DNA from: an uncultured Tateyamaria sp.
GTDB lineage: Bacteria; Pseudomonadota; Alphaproteobacteria; Rhodobacterales; Rhodobacteraceae
Reading direction: 5' to 3'
Length of the DNA: 64,000 nt
Assembly (NCBI RefSeq): GCF_947494755.1
Contig: NZ_CANLVZ010000001.1
Location: 434,001 to 498,000, forward strand
This document shows positions 18,407 to 27,213 of this stretch, piece by piece (the stretch's first letter is position 1; each line of letters starts with the position of its first letter). The translations under genes and the position numbers were made by a program. The notes under the pieces are model-generated. The model was not told where the DNA came from. It ran no database searches and saw only the letters and a list, made by a program, of their open reading frames with translations.

Positions 18407-18589
18407 ATGGAAGATTTGAACGCCATTCTGGCTCCCGGCATGTTGGTCCGCCACCCCACTCAGGATGACTGGGGGATCGGTCAGGTTCAAAGCAATATCG
18501 ACGCCCGCGTCACCGTGAACTTTCCCGATGCGGGCAAGGTGGTGATTGATGGCACGCGTATTGCCCTCGTGCCCGTCTTTGATGCCTGA
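18407..18589 (+). CDS. DUF3553 domain small protein
   Basis: 60 residues: a compact all-beta domain (PGMLVRHPTQDDWGIGQVQS, then VTVNFPDAGKVVIDG), the DUF3553 pattern, which resembles the small beta domain found at the end of some UvrD helicases. The start follows AGGTGAGACATGG, with AGGTGAG as ribosome site. It is divergent from chpT across 38 bases, so they probably share a promoter region. Function is not known. Confidence 0.83.
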   Translation: MEDLNAILAPGMLVRHPTQDDWGIGQVQSNIDARVTVNFPDAGKVVIDGTRIALVPVFDA

Positions 18590-18693
18590 ACATTCTTTCT
18601 GAAACATTAACATCTCACCGCATGAATGCAACTATAAGGCGAGGTGGTGATGCCCTCTTTACGTGGCCGCCACAGGATTGGTAAACGGCGCGC

Positions 18694-19455
18694 ATGACAC
18701 TGACCCACGCGCCTGAATTTCGTGTGACCCTTGCGCGGGGGGATGCGGATCTGCGGGCGGCGCAAGCCTTGCGCTACGAGGTATTCGTGCGCGAATTGGG
18801 GGGTGGCGGCCCTCTTGTCGATCACGCTGCCGGTGTCGAGCAGGACAGGTTCGATCCGTTTTCAGACCATCTGATCCTGACGGATGAGGTGGCAAACCGG
18901 GTCGTGGGCGTCTACCGCATGTTGCCTGCCGAGCGTGCGGCGCAAGCGGGCCAGTTCTATTCGGACGATGAATATGACCTTGCGCCCTTGCGCGCGTCGG
19001 GGCGTCGGCTGCTGGAATTGGGTCGGTCGTGCCTGCATGCCGATTACCGGGGTGGAGAGGCGATGTTCCACCTGTGGAACGGGTTGGCGGCCTATGTCGC
19101 GCAGCATCGCATTGAGATCATGTTCGGCGTCGCTTCATTCCACGGCACGGATGTGGACGCGCTGGCGGCACCGCTGTCGCTGCTGCATCATCGCCACCTT
19201 GCACCCGCACCGCTGCGTGTGCGGGCCAAACCGCCCCATGCGGTCGCGATGGACCGGATGCCCGAGGCGCAGATCGACCGGCGCGCGGCCATGGTCCAGA
19301 TCCCTTCGCTTATAAAGGCCTACCTGCGCCTTGGCGGCGTTGTCGGGCAGGGGGCTTACGTGGATCATGCCTTTAACACCACCGATGTGTGTCTGATCAT
19401 GGACACAGCCGCCATGTCCGAACGGCAAAGACGGATCTACGGAGCGACCCCATGA
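18694..19455 (+). CDS. olsB: L-ornithine N(alpha)-acyltransferase OlsB
   Basis: 253 residues of the GNAT-like OlsB family, which transfers a 3-hydroxyacyl group from ACP to ornithine and forms lyso-ornithine lipid. Recognisable pieces are ALRYEVFVRELGG, VVGVYRMLP, LELGRSCLHADYRGG and IPSLIKAYLRLGG near the end. The next gene, olsA, starts in the ATGA overlap at 19452. Ornithine lipids are phosphorus-free membrane lipids that help marine bacteria under phosphate limitation. I see no Pho box that I could defend upstream. Confidence 0.92.
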   Translation: MTLTHAPEFRVTLARGDADLRAAQALRYEVFVRELGGGGPLVDHAAGVEQDRFDPFSDHLILTDEVANRVVGVYRMLPAERAAQAGQFYSDDEYDLAPLRASGRRLLELGRSCLHADYRGGEAMFHLWNGLAAYVAQHRIEIMFGVASFHGTDVDALAAPLSLLHHRHLAPAPLRVRAKPPHAVAMDRMPEAQIDRRAAMVQIPSLIKAYLRLGGVVGQGAYVDHAFNTTDVCLIMDTAAMSERQRRIYGATP

Positions 19456-20285
19456 ACGTGACATGGGAGGGCGGCCCACCGCCCAAGGCGTCGGACATCA
19501 CAGCGCTTGGATGGGTCCGGATGCTGCTGCGCGGGGCGACCATCATCACCGTGATCGTGGTTGGGCTGTGCCTGCTGTTGCCGCTGCGGTTGATCGAGCG
19601 GCCGTTGTTCGGTCTGGCGCGCCCTTGGACGCCGTGGATAACGCAGACAGTGTGTCGGCTCGCTTTGCTGCTGTTGGGCTTGCGGCTGGTGCGCCGCGGG
19701 GCACCCATGCGAGGGCAGGGGGCGGTCGTTGCCAACCACTCAAGCTGGCTGGACATCTTTGTACTGAACGCCAGCGACCGTGTGTTCTTTGTGTCGAAAT
19801 CCGAGGTGGCGCATTGGCCCGGCATCGGCGTGCTGGCGCGGGCCACAGGAACACTGTTCATCGCCCGCGATCGGGCCAAGGCGCGCGCACAAACGGACCA
19901 GTTTCGCGAACGATTGAGCGCGGGGCAGCGACTGCTGTTCTTCCCCGAAGGGACCAGCACCGACGGATTGCGGGTGTTGACGTTTAAATCCACGCTGTTT
20001 GCCGCCTTCTTCGCGCCGTCTTTGCGGGACCAGATGGCCGTGCAGCCGGTGTCGGTCACGTATCATGCGCCCAAAGGCGGTGACATCCGCACCTATGGCT
20101 GGTGGGGGGACATGGAGTTTGGCAACCACCTGCTGACGACGCTGGCGCTGGCCCGGCAGGGTTGGGTCGAGGTGGTCTATCACCGGGCCATTGCAGTGTC
20201 CGACATGCCCGATCGCAAAGCATTGGCAGCGGCAGCGGAAAAACAGGTCCGCGAAGGGCACGCACTTGCTTCAGACCGGGGCTGA
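19452..20285 (+). CDS. olsA: Lyso-ornithine lipid O-acyltransferase OlsA (1-acylglycerol-3-phosphate acyltransferase family)
   Basis: 277 residues from ATG 19452. One membrane segment near residues 20-50 is followed by the PlsC domain: NHSSWLDIF is the HX4D box and [10 protein letters not shown] the FPEGT box. It adds the second acyl chain to lyso-ornithine lipid made by OlsB, its translationally coupled partner. It could also act on lysophosphatidic acid, as some family members do. An in-frame start at 19389 lies inside olsB and was rejected. Confidence 0.9.
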   Translation: MNVTWEGGPPPKASDITALGWVRMLLRGATIITVIVVGLCLLLPLRLIERPLFGLARPWTPWITQTVCRLALLLLGLRLVRRGAPMRGQGAVVANHSSWLDIFVLNASDRVFFVSKSEVAHWPGIGVLARATGTLFIARDRAKARAQTDQFRERLSAGQRLLFFPEGTSTDGLRVLTFKSTLFAAFFAPSLRDQMAVQPVSVTYHAPKGGDIRTYGWWGDMEFGNHLLTTLALARQGWVEVVYHRAIAVSDMPDRKALAAAAEKQVREGHALASDRG

Positions 20286-20410
20286 GCCCTCCTGCCTCTT
20301 TCATTGTTCCCGAAATACTCAAATTCCACCGGAGCCGCGCCATTCCCCCTTGCCAAGGCGCGCGCAACCTCCTAAAGCGCACGCACTCAATCCGCAGTCC
20401 GGGGCGGGCC

Positions 20411-20431
20411 TATGGGGGAGACATCCCCATA
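20411..20431 (+). promoter_or_regulatory. Hairpin in the rpsB leader
   Basis: TATGGGG, seven-base loop, CCCCATA, about 70 bases before the rpsB start in a 215-base leader. Ribosomal protein S2 operons often carry a leader for autoregulation, so this may be part of one. No poly-T follows. Confidence 0.35.
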
Positions 20432-20500
20432 ACGTCCACCGGTTGGCGCATCCGCGCTGCACCCCCGGACAAGGCGAAAACCGGAAAAAGGAAATACGAC

Positions 20501-21379
20501 ATGGCTCTTCCCGAGTTCTCCATGCGCCAACTGCTCGAAGCAGGCGTGCACTTTGGTCACCAGACACAACGCTGGAATCCCCGTATGGGCCCGTTCATCT
20601 ACGGCGCGCGCAACGGCATCCACATCATGGATCTGACGCAAACCGTCCCCATGCTGGACCAGGCGTTGCAGGCAATCCGCGACACGGTTGCCAAGGGCGG
20701 GCGCGTCCTGTTCGTGGGCACCAAGCGTCAGGCGGCACAGCCTGTGGCCGAAGCGGCTGAAAAATGCGCGCAATATTACATGAACCACCGCTGGCTCGGC
20801 GGCACGCTGACCAACTGGCAGACCGTGTCCAAATCCATCCAGCGGCTGAAAAACATCGACGAGCAATCCGAGATCGGCTTTGAGGGGCTGACCAAGAAAG
20901 AGCGTCTCGGCATGGAGCGCGATCAGGGCAAATTGCAGGCCTCGCTTGGCGGCATCCGCGAAATGGGCGGACGTCCTGACCTGCTGTTCGTCATCGACGT
21001 CAAGAAAGAAGCACTGGCCGTCGCCGAAGCCAACAAGCTGGGCATCCCGGTTGTTGCCGTGGTCGACACCAACTGCTCGCCCGACGGTGTGGACTACATC
21101 ATTCCCGGCAATGACGACGCGGCCCGCGCCATCTCGCTGTACTGCGATCTGGCAAGCCGCGCCGCCCTTGACGGCATGACTGCACAGCTTGGTGCAGCAG
21201 GCGTCGATCTGGGTGCCATGGAAGAGGCCCCCGCCGAAGAGGCCGTGGCCGAACCTGCGAGCACCGGCGTCGAAGTAGGCGCGGCCTCCGAAGAGACCGT
21301 GTCCGATGACGTGATGTCCAAAGATGCGCCGCTCGACCTCGAGTCCAAGCAAGAGACCGTGGCCAAAGCCGAAGGCTAA
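20501..21379 (+). CDS. rpsB: 30S ribosomal protein S2
   Basis: 292 residues. Typical S2 start [20 protein letters not shown], with [19 protein letters not shown] and [19 protein letters not shown]. After about residue 235 there is an acidic tail rich in Glu/Ala/Val, absent from E. coli S2 but usual in Rhodobacterales. I chose ATG 20501, with AAAAAGGAAA before it; the frame is open further upstream but without family similarity. It is followed by tsf, the standard partner. Confidence 0.97.
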   Translation: MALPEFSMRQLLEAGVHFGHQTQRWNPRMGPFIYGARNGIHIMDLTQTVPMLDQALQAIRDTVAKGGRVLFVGTKRQAAQPVAEAAEKCAQYYMNHRWLGGTLTNWQTVSKSIQRLKNIDEQSEIGFEGLTKKERLGMERDQGKLQASLGGIREMGGRPDLLFVIDVKKEALAVAEANKLGIPVVAVVDTNCSPDGVDYIIPGNDDAARAISLYCDLASRAALDGMTAQLGAAGVDLGAMEEAPAEEAVAEPASTGVEVGAASEETVSDDVMSKDAPLDLESKQETVAKAEG

Positions 21380-21406
21380 GCCGCGCCGTCACGTTTCCGA
21401 CCTTAC

Positions 21407-21429
21407 GCGGCGGTGTTACGCACCGCCGC
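21407..21429 (+). promoter_or_regulatory. Stem-loop between rpsB and tsf
   Basis: A perfect 9-bp stem GCGGCGGTG / CACCGCCGC with a TTACG loop, in the 82-base gap. No T-run follows, so it is more likely an RNA-stability or attenuation element than a full terminator. A comparable element sits between rpsB and tsf in other bacteria. Confidence 0.55.
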
Positions 21430-21461
21430 ATCTATTCCTATTTCAGTGAGGAGAGCCGATC

Positions 21462-22337
21462 ATGGCAATCACAGCAGCAATGGTCAAAGAACTGCGCGAC
21501 AGCACGGGCGCAGGCATGATGGATGCGAAAAAAGCGCTGACCGAAACCGATGGCGACATGGAAGCGGCAGTCGATTGGTTGCGCACCAAGGGTCTGGCCA
21601 AGGCCGCCAAGAAATCCGGGCGCACCGCTGCCGAGGGCCTCGTGGCCGTCGTCGTGGACGGTGGCACGGGTGTTGCGGTCGAAGTGAACTCGGAAACCGA
21701 TTTCGTCGGCAAAAACGCCGAGTTTCAGGACATGGTGTCGGGCATCGCCAAGGTCGCGCTTGGCGCGGATGATGTCGAGGGCCTCAAGGCTGCCGACATG
21801 GGTGGCAAGACTGTCGCCGACGTCGTGACCGACAAGATCGCCACCATCGGTGAGAACATGAGCGTGCGCCGCATGGCGAAGCTGACCGGCGAAACCGTGG
21901 TGTCCTATGTCCACAACGCTGCCGCGCCCGGCATGGGCAAGATCGGCGTTCTGGTTGCCATGACCGGCGGCGACGAAGCGTTCGGCAAACAGGTCGCGAT
22001 GCACATCGCGGCTGTGAACCCTGCGTCCCTGTCCGAAGATGATCTGGACGCCGCTGTCGTCGAGAAGGAAAAGCAGGTCCAGATGGACATCGCGCGCGAA
22101 AGCGGGAAGCCCGAAGCGGTGATCGAAAAGATGATCGTGGGCCGGATGAAGAAATACATGTCCGAAGTGACCCTGCTGAATCAGCAATTCGTGGTGAACC
22201 CCGATCTGACCGTGGCCAAGGCCGCCGAGGAAGCGGGCGCGACGATCACAGGGTTTGCCCGTCTGGAAGTGGGCGAAGGCATCGAAGTCGAGAAAGAGGA
22301 TTTCGCCGCTGAAGTCGCCAAAGTCGGCCAAAGCTAA
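21462..22337 (+). CDS. tsf: Elongation factor Ts
   Basis: 291 residues. N-terminal UBA-like part [20 protein letters not shown] with [17 protein letters not shown], then the EF-Ts core with [10 protein letters not shown], the signature that contacts EF-Tu. It exchanges GDP on EF-Tu during translation. It lies behind rpsB and ahead of a strong terminator at 22361-22390. The ribosome site GTGAGGAGA precedes the ATG. Confidence 0.97.
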   Translation: MAITAAMVKELRDSTGAGMMDAKKALTETDGDMEAAVDWLRTKGLAKAAKKSGRTAAEGLVAVVVDGGTGVAVEVNSETDFVGKNAEFQDMVSGIAKVALGADDVEGLKAADMGGKTVADVVTDKIATIGENMSVRRMAKLTGETVVSYVHNAAAPGMGKIGVLVAMTGGDEAFGKQVAMHIAAVNPASLSEDDLDAAVVEKEKQVQMDIARESGKPEAVIEKMIVGRMKKYMSEVTLLNQQFVVNPDLTVAKAAEEAGATITGFARLEVGEGIEVEKEDFAAEVAKVGQS

Positions 22338-22360
22338 GCGATCTTGTTGCAAAGTTTGTG

Positions 22361-22390
22361 AAACGGCGCGCCCATGAGGCGCGCCGTTTT
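22361..22390 (+). terminator. Rho-independent terminator after tsf
   Basis: AAACGGCGCGCC (22361-22372), loop CATGA, GGCGCGCCGTTT (22378-22389) and a short T-run. It is a 12-bp perfect stem. It ends about 20 bases before the next start codon, so the pip promoter must overlap it or pip depends on read-through. Confidence 0.85.
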
Positions 22391-22408
22391 GCGTTGGAGG
22401 GTCGCGCC

Positions 22409-23323
22409 ATGATGTTGGACGTTGGAAACGGGCACGAAATCTACATTCGTCAGGCCGGGCGGGGCACCGACGCGCTCGTGCTGCATGGCGGTCCCGGATC
22501 GGGCTGCACTGACGGGCATTACGACCTGTTCGACCTCACCCGCTATCGCGTGACCGTGATGGATCAGCGCGGGGCAGGGCGCAGCACTCCGTCTGCGGCC
22601 AGTGATCTCGCCGCCCTCGATCACAACACCACCGAGCATCTGATCGCAGATATCGAAGCGGTGCGCCGCCACTACGGCATCGAAAAATGGGTGCTGTTCG
22701 GCGGCTCGTGGGGCTCGACCCTTGCGATGGCCTACGCCCAGACACACCCGTCCCGTGTACTGGCCATGGTGCTGGCAGGGGTCGCGACGACAGCGACGCG
22801 CGATCTGCAATGGCTCTACGGGGACGTGGGCAACCTCTTTCCCGAGGCCTATGCCGCGTTCTGCGATCACGTGCCCGAGGTCGGGCGGCTGGCCGAACAC
22901 ACGCCCGCGCGGATCAGAGCCTATTACAACCGCCTGCGCGACCCGGTCCGCGCGCAAGCCGCCGCGGATGCGTGGTGCGCGTGGGAAACGGGGATTTTCG
23001 GTGGCGACATCCACGACCCCAACTCGCGCTACGCCGATCAGGCCTTCCGGCGCGGCTTTGCCCGGATCGTCACGCATTATTTTGCACATGGTGCCTGGTT
23101 CGAAGATGAGGAACTGCTGCGCAAGGCCGACCGGATGGCGCACATCCCCTGCACGATGATCCACAGCCAGTTTGATCCGTCCTGTCCCCTGCGCGGGCCA
23201 TGGGAATTGGCACAGGTCTGGCCTGCCGCGACCTTGCAGGTTCTGGATGGCATTACACATTCCGCGCTCGACAACGAAATGCGACGTGCGATCCGCGCGG
23301 CGACGGATGCATTTTCGATCTGA
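22409..23323 (+). CDS. pip: Proline iminopeptidase
   Basis: 304 residues of the alpha/beta-hydrolase S33 peptidase family, which removes N-terminal proline from peptides in the cytosol. Oxyanion segment HGGPGSGC, DQRGAGRS, nucleophile GGSWGST, and the closing His in DGITHSALDN. I chose ATG 22409 with GGAGG 8 bases upstream; an in-frame ATG at 22358 lies inside or before the tsf terminator hairpin and was rejected. A hairpin at 23341-23375 probably ends its transcript. Confidence 0.9.
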   Translation: MMLDVGNGHEIYIRQAGRGTDALVLHGGPGSGCTDGHYDLFDLTRYRVTVMDQRGAGRSTPSAASDLAALDHNTTEHLIADIEAVRRHYGIEKWVLFGGSWGSTLAMAYAQTHPSRVLAMVLAGVATTATRDLQWLYGDVGNLFPEAYAAFCDHVPEVGRLAEHTPARIRAYYNRLRDPVRAQAAADAWCAWETGIFGGDIHDPNSRYADQAFRRGFARIVTHYFAHGAWFEDEELLRKADRMAHIPCTMIHSQFDPSCPLRGPWELAQVWPAATLQVLDGITHSALDNEMRRAIRAATDAFSI

Positions 23324-23340
23324 TCCAGAGGGGCAAAGGC

Positions 23341-23375
23341 GGGCGGAACCGTTTATTTGGGACTGGGTTCCGCCC
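23341..23375. terminator. Long-loop hairpin downstream of pip
   Basis: GGGCGGAACC (23341-23350) pairs perfectly with GGTTCCGCCC (23366-23375) and is followed by CTTTGG. It has a GC-rich 10-bp stem but a weak T-run. It lies 18 bases after the pip stop between convergent genes, so a terminator is the simplest reading. Confidence 0.5.
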
Positions 23376-23793
23376 CTTTGGAAGCACCCAATGCCACGGG
23401 GAAGAGACGTGCAGGTGCGTTCAAAGTCCGACCCGCCTGTGGAAAAATACACAAACGAGCCGGGTCCGGTAAGACCGGTCAAAACAGAGGGCCCACGAAA
23501 TCGCGCGGGGTCTGTTCTGCTGCTCCCTGGCCAAAGCCACCACTCACGGAACATCCCTAGAATGCAAATTTACCTAGGGTTAAGAAAGTGGGGGATTCCT
23601 TACCCTTTGGTCAAAAAGCACAAATGACGTGAGGTTTTTCGCAAGATTATTTCCGGAATTCAGCAATTTAGGTTGGAACAGACACGAGGGCCGTATTTCT
23701 GCCCTGACAGAACGGGAATCCAGACCGCAAGCGCTTTGGGTGGGCACAGTGCCATCGAAAACAGCAAACCGATTCTGCAACCTATGCGAATAT
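23376..23793. other. Non-coding gap between convergent pip and luxR-type gene
   Basis: 418 bases without a credible gene. There is an imperfect dyad CCCTAG (23555-23560) and CTAGGG (23574-23579) around an AT-rich centre. A more AT-rich stretch of about 100 bases follows. A short RNA could be encoded here, but I see no promoter-terminator pair good enough to call one. Confidence 0.45.
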
Positions 23794-24543
23794 TCAGGCT
23801 TCGAGGATGAACATCTGGTTGGCAAATGCGGCCTTCAGCACGGCCTGCGCAGTGGTCTCAACCGCCAGTGCTTCGCGCGCCAGACGCAGGTGTTTTTCGA
23901 TCGTGGCCGAGGTCAGACCCATGATAACGGCAATATCCTGCATCGTCTTGCCATCGCCCACCCACTCCAACGCCTCGCGCTGACGTTTGGTCAGGGATCG
24001 GTTGGGTGCCGTGTAGGGCAGGGTGAGGATTTTGAGGTGGGCCACATTGTTCATCAGATGAATGTCACGCCCATGCTCAGCCCAGACCGCATCGATATCG
24101 TCCTGGCTCATGCCCGCTTTGGCCGTCAGCGCAATCGCGCCCTTGGACCGGGCCGACACGGACTTGAAACTGATCGTATAGCCAGCCGTCACACCCATGG
24201 AGTAGTTGAACTCGAGCACGCGCTGTTCAGCGGGGGTAAGGGTCTTGGTGCTTTGCATCTGGGCCAGGATGCCCCAACTGCAAGCGCCTTCATTGTTGAG
24301 CGCCCAGTTGACCATGGGGGCGTGCACATAATGCTGCTCGCCCATAAAGACGTTGGTGTAGGCGCTGTCATGGTTCGTCAGGATGATGAAATCCTCGGGG
24401 TCCCCAAGCGAATTGCCCGAGCGATAGCGCGTGAACCCATAGATCAGCCGGTCAAACCCATACTCTTCCATCTTGCGGCTGTGGGCCTCCCACAGCTCTT
24501 CGATGGTCTGGCAGTTGGACAGGCGGTGCAGATAGCTTTTCAC
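23794..24543 (-). CDS. LuxR-family regulator with autoinducer-binding domain (LuxR solo)
   Basis: 249 residues. An N-terminal autoinducer-binding-type domain (about 10-160) is followed by a LuxR helix-turn-helix (LTKRQREALEWVGDGKTMQDIA, then TSATIEKHLRLAREAL). In the ligand pocket the conserved Asp of the Y-x-x-x-D-P-V pattern is replaced: the sequence reads YVHAPMV with Ala75, while Trp90 in CSWGIL is kept. Classical acyl-homoserine-lactone binding is therefore doubtful. No luxI-type synthase gene is in this window. The gene starts inside the ATGA overlap with aroQ, so it is co-translated with a shikimate-pathway enzyme. Confidence 0.87.
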   Translation of the reverse strand: MKSYLHRLSNCQTIEELWEAHSRKMEEYGFDRLIYGFTRYRSGNSLGDPEDFIILTNHDSAYTNVFMGEQHYVHAPMVNWALNNEGACSWGILAQMQSTKTLTPAEQRVLEFNYSMGVTAGYTISFKSVSARSKGAIALTAKAGMSQDDIDAVWAEHGRDIHLMNNVAHLKILTLPYTAPNRSLTKRQREALEWVGDGKTMQDIAVIMGLTSATIEKHLRLAREALAVETTAQAVLKAAFANQMFILEA

Positions 24544-24983
24544 GATGTGTCCTCCAGATGTCCGAGTAGCGCATCAAGCGCCAGCGTGTATCCCGCCGCC
24601 CCAAAGCCGCAGATCATGCCAACGGCCACAGGGGCTATAAAGCTGTGATGGCGAAACGCCTCACGTGCATGAATGTTGCTGAGGTGCAATTCAACAACAG
24701 GTAGTTCGGTTCCTGCAATCGCGTCATGCAGCGCAATCGAGGTGTGGGTATAGGCACCCGCATTCAGCACGATTCCGTCATGGGTGCCCTTGGCGGCGTG
24801 AATTGCATCGACCAGCGCGCCTTCGTGGTTGGATTGGGCGCAGGTCACCTCAAATCCGTTGGCCTGTCCGTGTGCTGCGCACATCGCTTCGACATCGGCC
24901 AGCGTGGTCCGCCCATAGATCTGAGGTTGGCGTGTGCCAAGCAGGTTCAGGTTGGGCCCGTTGAGAATAAGAACGGATAGCAT
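24540..24983 (-). CDS. aroQ: 3-dehydroquinate dehydratase, type II
   Basis: 147 residues, the small type II enzyme of the shikimate pathway (dehydroquinate to dehydroshikimate; dodecameric, cytosolic). Start LNGPNLNLLGTRQPQIYG with the active-site loop Arg and Tyr, LNAGAYTHTSIALHDA, and VELHLSNIHAREAFRHHSF with the catalytic His. It is the first gene of a two-gene unit with the LuxR-type regulator. Confidence 0.96.
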   Translation of the reverse strand: MLSVLILNGPNLNLLGTRQPQIYGRTTLADVEAMCAAHGQANGFEVTCAQSNHEGALVDAIHAAKGTHDGIVLNAGAYTHTSIALHDAIAGTELPVVELHLSNIHAREAFRHHSFIAPVAVGMICGFGAAGYTLALDALLGHLEDTS

Positions 24984-25049
24984 TTCGAAAATTACCCTTG
25001 AGATACGGAGGTGTTAGCGAGTTTGTCAGGGTCCTGTCCAGTGTTGCGA

Positions 25050-25523
25050 TCAGGGCAGGGCGTCAAATACCGCCAGTCCAAGCCATTCTGCCACAAGTGC
25101 GGGCGTCTCATGCCCTTCGATTTCGATGCTGAGCCGGGTTTCGCGCAGCAACTCGGTCGCGGATCGCAAGGTCACGCCGGTCAGCGTGAACCGTCCGCGC
25201 AAGCGGCTCTGGGCCGGCACAGGGGTCAGAAATCGGATGCGGTTGAACCCGTAATTGATGCCCATGGTTTGTCCGGTCATCAGTGGGAAACAGTCATAGG
25301 CAAAGCGCGACGCAAGGCTGAGCGTGAGGAAACCGTGCGCGATGGTGCCGCCAAAGGGTGTCTCGCGCGCGGCGCGTTCCGGGTCGGTGTGGATCCATTG
25401 GGTGTCGTGGGTCAACTCTGCAAACTGGTCCATCATCGCCTGATCGACGGTGATCCAGTTGGACACGCCGACCTCTTCGCCGATCTGCTGTGTCAGCTGC
25501 GCGTGCGCGTCCGCGATACTCAT
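25050..25523 (-). CDS. MaoC-family (R)-enoyl-CoA hydratase-like protein
   Basis: 157 residues, single hot-dog domain of the MaoC/NodN type. The hydratase signature D-x-x-x-x-H is present in TQWIHTDPERAARETPFGGTIAHGF. It probably hydrates an enoyl-CoA. It overlaps the end of the upstream MDR reductase gene by 4 bases (25520-25523), forming a two-gene operon. Its neighbours on the plus strand are SDRs and a thiolase, consistent with beta-oxidation of an acyl-CoA. Confidence 0.85.
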   Translation of the reverse strand: MSIADAHAQLTQQIGEEVGVSNWITVDQAMMDQFAELTHDTQWIHTDPERAARETPFGGTIAHGFLTLSLASRFAYDCFPLMTGQTMGINYGFNRIRFLTPVPAQSRLRGRFTLTGVTLRSATELLRETRLSIEIEGHETPALVAEWLGLAVFDALP

Positions 25524-26524
25524 GCCGGGTCCGGTCCGACGCGCACCATGCGCTTGCCGGTGTTGTCGCCATTCAGCAGGCCGATCAACGCGGCGGGCGC
25601 GTTCTCAAGCCCGTCCACGATGTCTTCACTGACTTTGATCTTGCCCTCGGCCACCCATGTTTGCAGCGCGCGCGTGGCTTTGGCGTCGTTATGGGCGAAA
25701 TCCATGACAATGAACCCCTCCATCCGCAGCCGCTTGACCACCACAAGGCCGGGCAGGTTGCGTGGCCCAGTGGGTGTGTCGGTGTCATACTGGCTGATCG
25801 CGCCGCAACACACGATCCGGCCCCGTTCGTTCATCAATGCCAGAGTGATTTCGAGGACCTGGCCGCCCACATTGTCGAAATAGACATCCACACCGTCCGG
25901 GCATGCCGCCTTCAACGCCTTGAACAGCCCGCCCGCACGGTAATCAACACAACCGTCAAAGCCCAAGTGATCGGTGACATAGGCGCATTTGTCAGGCCCA
26001 CCCGCGATGCCCACAACACGGCACCCCAATGCCTTGCCGATCTGACCCACATAGCCGCCTACGGACCCCGCAGCAGCAGAGACAACGATGGTTTCCCCCG
26101 CGAGCGGCTGACCGACGCTCAGCAGGCCGTGAAAGGCGGTCTTGCCCGCGATGCCGTAAACGCTCAGCAAATGGGACAGGGGCGCGATCTTGGGCAGCTT
26201 TTGCAGCTTGTGGGCCGGTCGGGTGACATGATCCGCCCACACGGTCTCGGCAGCGACAATGTCGCCGGGGCTCAGGCGCGGTGACTTGCTCTCGACCACC
26301 TCGCAGATCGCATAGGTTGGCATCGCATCGCCCGGTTTGACCGCATCACGGTACGTCGCGCCCTGCATCCACGACCGGTTGGCCGCATCAATGCTCATCA
26401 GAATGGTGCGCAGCAGAACCTCGCCGTCCTGCGGGTCCGGCATAGCCCCATCGCCAAGCTGGAAATGCCCGGCCTCAAGCGCGCCGGTGGGCAGGCTGGC
26501 AACTGTGATCTGACGGTTGGTCAT
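25520..26524 (-). CDS. NADP-dependent MDR oxidoreductase (CurA / leukotriene-B4 12-hydroxydehydrogenase type)
   Basis: 334 residues from ATG 26524. Zinc-free medium-chain reductase: VSAAAGSVGGYVGQIGKALG is the nucleotide-binding loop, followed by GIAGGPDKC, and DVYFDNVGGQVLEITL is typical of the CurA/PTGR family. Such enzymes reduce the double bond of alpha,beta-unsaturated carbonyls with NADPH. The frame continues upstream without family similarity, so I used the internal start. It is coupled to the MaoC gene downstream and is divergent from the histidine phosphatase gene. Confidence 0.88.
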   Translation of the reverse strand: MTNRQITVASLPTGALEAGHFQLGDGAMPDPQDGEVLLRTILMSIDAANRSWMQGATYRDAVKPGDAMPTYAICEVVESKSPRLSPGDIVAAETVWADHVTRPAHKLQKLPKIAPLSHLLSVYGIAGKTAFHGLLSVGQPLAGETIVVSAAAGSVGGYVGQIGKALGCRVVGIAGGPDKCAYVTDHLGFDGCVDYRAGGLFKALKAACPDGVDVYFDNVGGQVLEITLALMNERGRIVCCGAISQYDTDTPTGPRNLPGLVVVKRLRMEGFIVMDFAHNDAKATRALQTWVAEGKIKVSEDIVDGLENAPAALIGLLNGDNTGKRMVRVGPDPA

Positions 26525-26550
26525 TGGCAGGCTCCGATGTATGAGGGGGC

Positions 26551-27213
26551 ATGACGCAAGAATATCGCCAGCCCGTATATACGCCGCCCAAAGGGGCGAC
26601 CGACTTGATCCTGATCCGGCACGGGGAAAGCGCGCCTGCGCGGGCGGATGTGAGCTTTCCGGTGAAGGACGGGCATGGCGATCCGCCGTTGCATCCACAA
26701 GGGGAACGGCAAGCGCGTGCCGTGGGCGAACGACTGCAAAATGACACGTTTGCAGCGATTTACGTAACGAAGCTGACGCGAACCCATCAGACGGCGGCCC
26801 CCTTGGCCGCGCATCTGGGAATGGTGCCGGTTGAAAACCCGGACCTGCATGAAGTTCATCTGGGGGAATGGGACGGCGGGCTGTATCGGATCAAGGCGGC
26901 CGAAGGCGATCCGATCTACCGCGAGGTGGTTGCATCGCAGGACTGGTCGGCAATTCCGGGGGCCGAAACGCGCGAGGCGTTTTTCAGTCGCGTTCGCAAA
27001 GGGGTGCGAGACATAGCTGATGCGCATGCCGATCAACGGGTCGCCGTGTTCGTGCATGGCGGCGTTATTGGTGCTGCACTCGCCATGGCGTCCGGGTCCG
27101 AGCCGTTCGCCTTTCTGGGCGCAGCCAACGGATCGGTCAGCCGCCTTGTGGTGCAGGGCGACCATATGTCGGTGCGCGGCTTCAACGATATTTCGCATTT
27201 GTGCCACCTTTAA
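26551..27213 (+). CDS. Histidine phosphatase family protein (phosphoglycerate-mutase-like)
   Basis: 220 residues. Catalytic motif LILIRHGESAPA near residue 20 with the phospho-accepting His, a second Arg in KLTRTHQTAAPLA, the proton-donor Glu in HEVHLGEWDGG, and the second His in VFVHGGVIGAAL. Substrate unknown; a broad small-molecule phosphatase is likely. It is divergent from the MDR gene by 26 bases. Its stop shares TTAA with the stop of the convergent quinone oxidoreductase gene. Confidence 0.85.
   Translation: MTQEYRQPVYTPPKGATDLILIRHGESAPARADVSFPVKDGHGDPPLHPQGERQARAVGERLQNDTFAAIYVTKLTRTHQTAAPLAAHLGMVPVENPDLHEVHLGEWDGGLYRIKAAEGDPIYREVVASQDWSAIPGAETREAFFSRVRKGVRDIADAHADQRVAVFVHGGVIGAALAMASGSEPFAFLGAANGSVSRLVVQGDHMSVRGFNDISHLCHL

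Noticed and set aside
23629-24648. 339-codon plus-strand frame
   Set aside because: Antisense to the LuxR-type regulator and the end of aroQ, with no domain similarity.
27210-27213. Shared TTAA at the convergent stops of the phosphatase and quinone oxidoreductase genes
   Set aside because: Compact convergent ends are common. I see no regulatory meaning.
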